DNA of 6,395 bases from Neisseriaceae bacterium (lineage in GTDB: Bacteria; Pseudomonadota; Gammaproteobacteria; Burkholderiales; UBA11063): NCBI GenBank assembly GCA_947441745.1, contig CANEUJ010000095.1:1-6395 (forward strand), in the 5' to 3' direction. Positions 5,624 through 6,395 of this stretch are shown here, piece by piece. The notes beneath the pieces were generated by a model that worked only from the letters and a program-made list of their open reading frames with translations, did no database searches and had not been told where the DNA came from. The position numbers were made by a program, and so were the translations under genes. Numbering within the stretch: the stretch's first letter is position 1; every line of letters starts with the position of its first letter.

Positions 5624-6395
5624 ATGGACAGCGCAATTTTTTCAGAAAGACATGGATTCTACGAACAAGTTGAATCAGAAATTACAATACGCAATGAGGC
5701 TCCTCCAGAACTTAGGGGAATAATAGTTCAGTTAGCCGAAAAGTATGGAATGTCTGTAACGGCCTTACGTAAGCTTATATGTGATTTATTAATGAAGCGT
5801 ATAGATGAAAATAATTGGTCAGATGTTAATATTCGTAATGAAATTATATATCTAATTGACAATGCACAATGGTATAAGGTCTATGATATTATTGAAATAA
5901 TAAATATAAAATTAAACAATGATTATTTTATACAACAAATTAATAAATATTTCATAAAAAATGGCATTGGCTGGCAATTAGTTGATAATAAAATAGAAAC
6001 AAGAAACCCTGAGGCCTCAGAGCAAATTATACGCCAGTCTTTAAGGTTACTGGATACCAATGATAATTATCAAACTACTCATAAAGAGTTGCACCATGCG
6101 ATAAGTGATTTATCAATTCGCCCAGAATCTGATAATACTGGTGCCGTTCAGCATTCAATGGCAGCTTTAGAATGCTTCATGCGTGATGTATGTGATTCAA
6201 AAGATACATTAGGTAGAATATTACAAAAAAATAAAGGCATAATTCCTAATCCATTACCAGATGCTATTGAGAAATTATGGGGCTACGCATCTGAAAATGG
6301 TCGACATTTAAAAGAGGGACAAATTCCAACATATGCAGATGCTCAATTGATTGTTGGCATTTGTGCGACCATAATTACATATTTGTTAACTAAAA
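5624..6395 (+). CDS. AbiJ_NTD4-type abortive-infection protein, 3' end outside window
   Basis: The frame runs from ATG 5624 to the right edge without a stop (257 complete codons). It is preceded by a strong ribosome site, AAAGGGG (5612-5618), five bases from the ATG. Recognisable family blocks are FSERHGF (6-12), IRNEAPPELRGIIVQLAEKY (22-41), NNWSD (63-67), WYKVYDIIE (83-91) and GIGWQLVDNKIETR (114-127), which make up the AbiJ N-terminal domain 4. The C-terminal part follows: LHHAISDLSIRP (156-167), GAVQHSMAALECFMRDV (173-189), and WGYASENGRHLKEG (219-232), as found in AbiJ-like proteins with a HEPN-like helical C-terminus. AbiJ-type proteins are linked to abortive infection, a phage defence in which the infected cell stops growing or dies. 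From memory of the family only a short C-terminal piece is missing. I could not confirm a HEPN catalytic motif by eye. The gap to the previous gene suggests its own transcription. Confidence 0.85.
   Translation, partial: MDSAIFSERHGFYEQVESEITIRNEAPPELRGIIVQLAEKYGMSVTALRKLICDLLMKRIDENNWSDVNIRNEIIYLIDNAQWYKVYDIIEIINIKLNNDYFIQQINKYFIKNGIGWQLVDNKIETRNPEASEQIIRQSLRLLDTNDNYQTTHKELHHAISDLSIRPESDNTGAVQHSMAALECFMRDVCDSKDTLGRILQKNKGIIPNPLPDAIEKLWGYASENGRHLKEGQIPTYADAQLIVGICATIITYLLTK

Noticed and set aside
1..6395. CRISPR array, tRNA, rRNA or integrase attachment site
   Set aside because: No regularly spaced repeats, no tRNA-like cloverleaf and no duplicated att-like core next to a tRNA were seen on either strand.

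Overview
This is a strongly AT-rich bacterial window. It looks like an accessory or mobile-element region rather than core genome. The left end holds the 3' part of a PilV-like, cysteine-rich surface or pilus-tip protein of the kind carried by conjugative elements with type IVB pili. That and the low GC point tentatively to an AT-rich gammaproteobacterium (Legionellales- or Rickettsiella-like). Nothing here fixes the genus, and there are no rRNA, tRNA or housekeeping genes.

Layout. Positions 1-1363 (+) carry the PilV-like protein, whose frame is open to the left edge. Positions 1364-1990 are almost gene-free; they hold only one doubtful 83-codon frame (1572-1823), possibly a decayed gene. A minus-strand pair follows: a tyrosine recombinase (2677-3615), then an ORF6N-domain DNA-binding protein (1991-2533). 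A 359-bp divergent intergenic region (3616-3974) has a dense cluster of TTATCA/TGATAA motifs, a 17-bp direct repeat, a 9-3-9 palindrome and an extended -10 promoter. It fires rightward into a DUF1016/YhcG-family PD-(D/E)XK nuclease (3975-5108), followed after 24 bp by a 73-aa protein that looks ribbon-helix-helix-like (5133-5354). After 269 bp with small hairpins comes a gene running off the right edge (5624-6395+). By recognisable sequence it is an AbiJ_NTD4-type abortive-infection protein.

How the genes may work together. The right half reads as a small defence island: a PD-(D/E)XK nuclease with a small putative DNA-binding partner, then an abortive-infection-like protein. The recombinase and ORF6N protein are typical mobile-element cargo and could account for mobility or control of the island. 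The recombinase lies 1.3 kb beyond the PilV-like gene, which recalls shufflons, but I see no shufflon repeats or alternative 3' segments.

The most unusual sequence signal is inside the nuclease gene. Two 27-bp near-palindromes, 25/27 identical and exactly 63 bp (21 codons) apart, are read in frame as ISQT(V/L)S(S/G)Q in the linker between the two nuclease domains.
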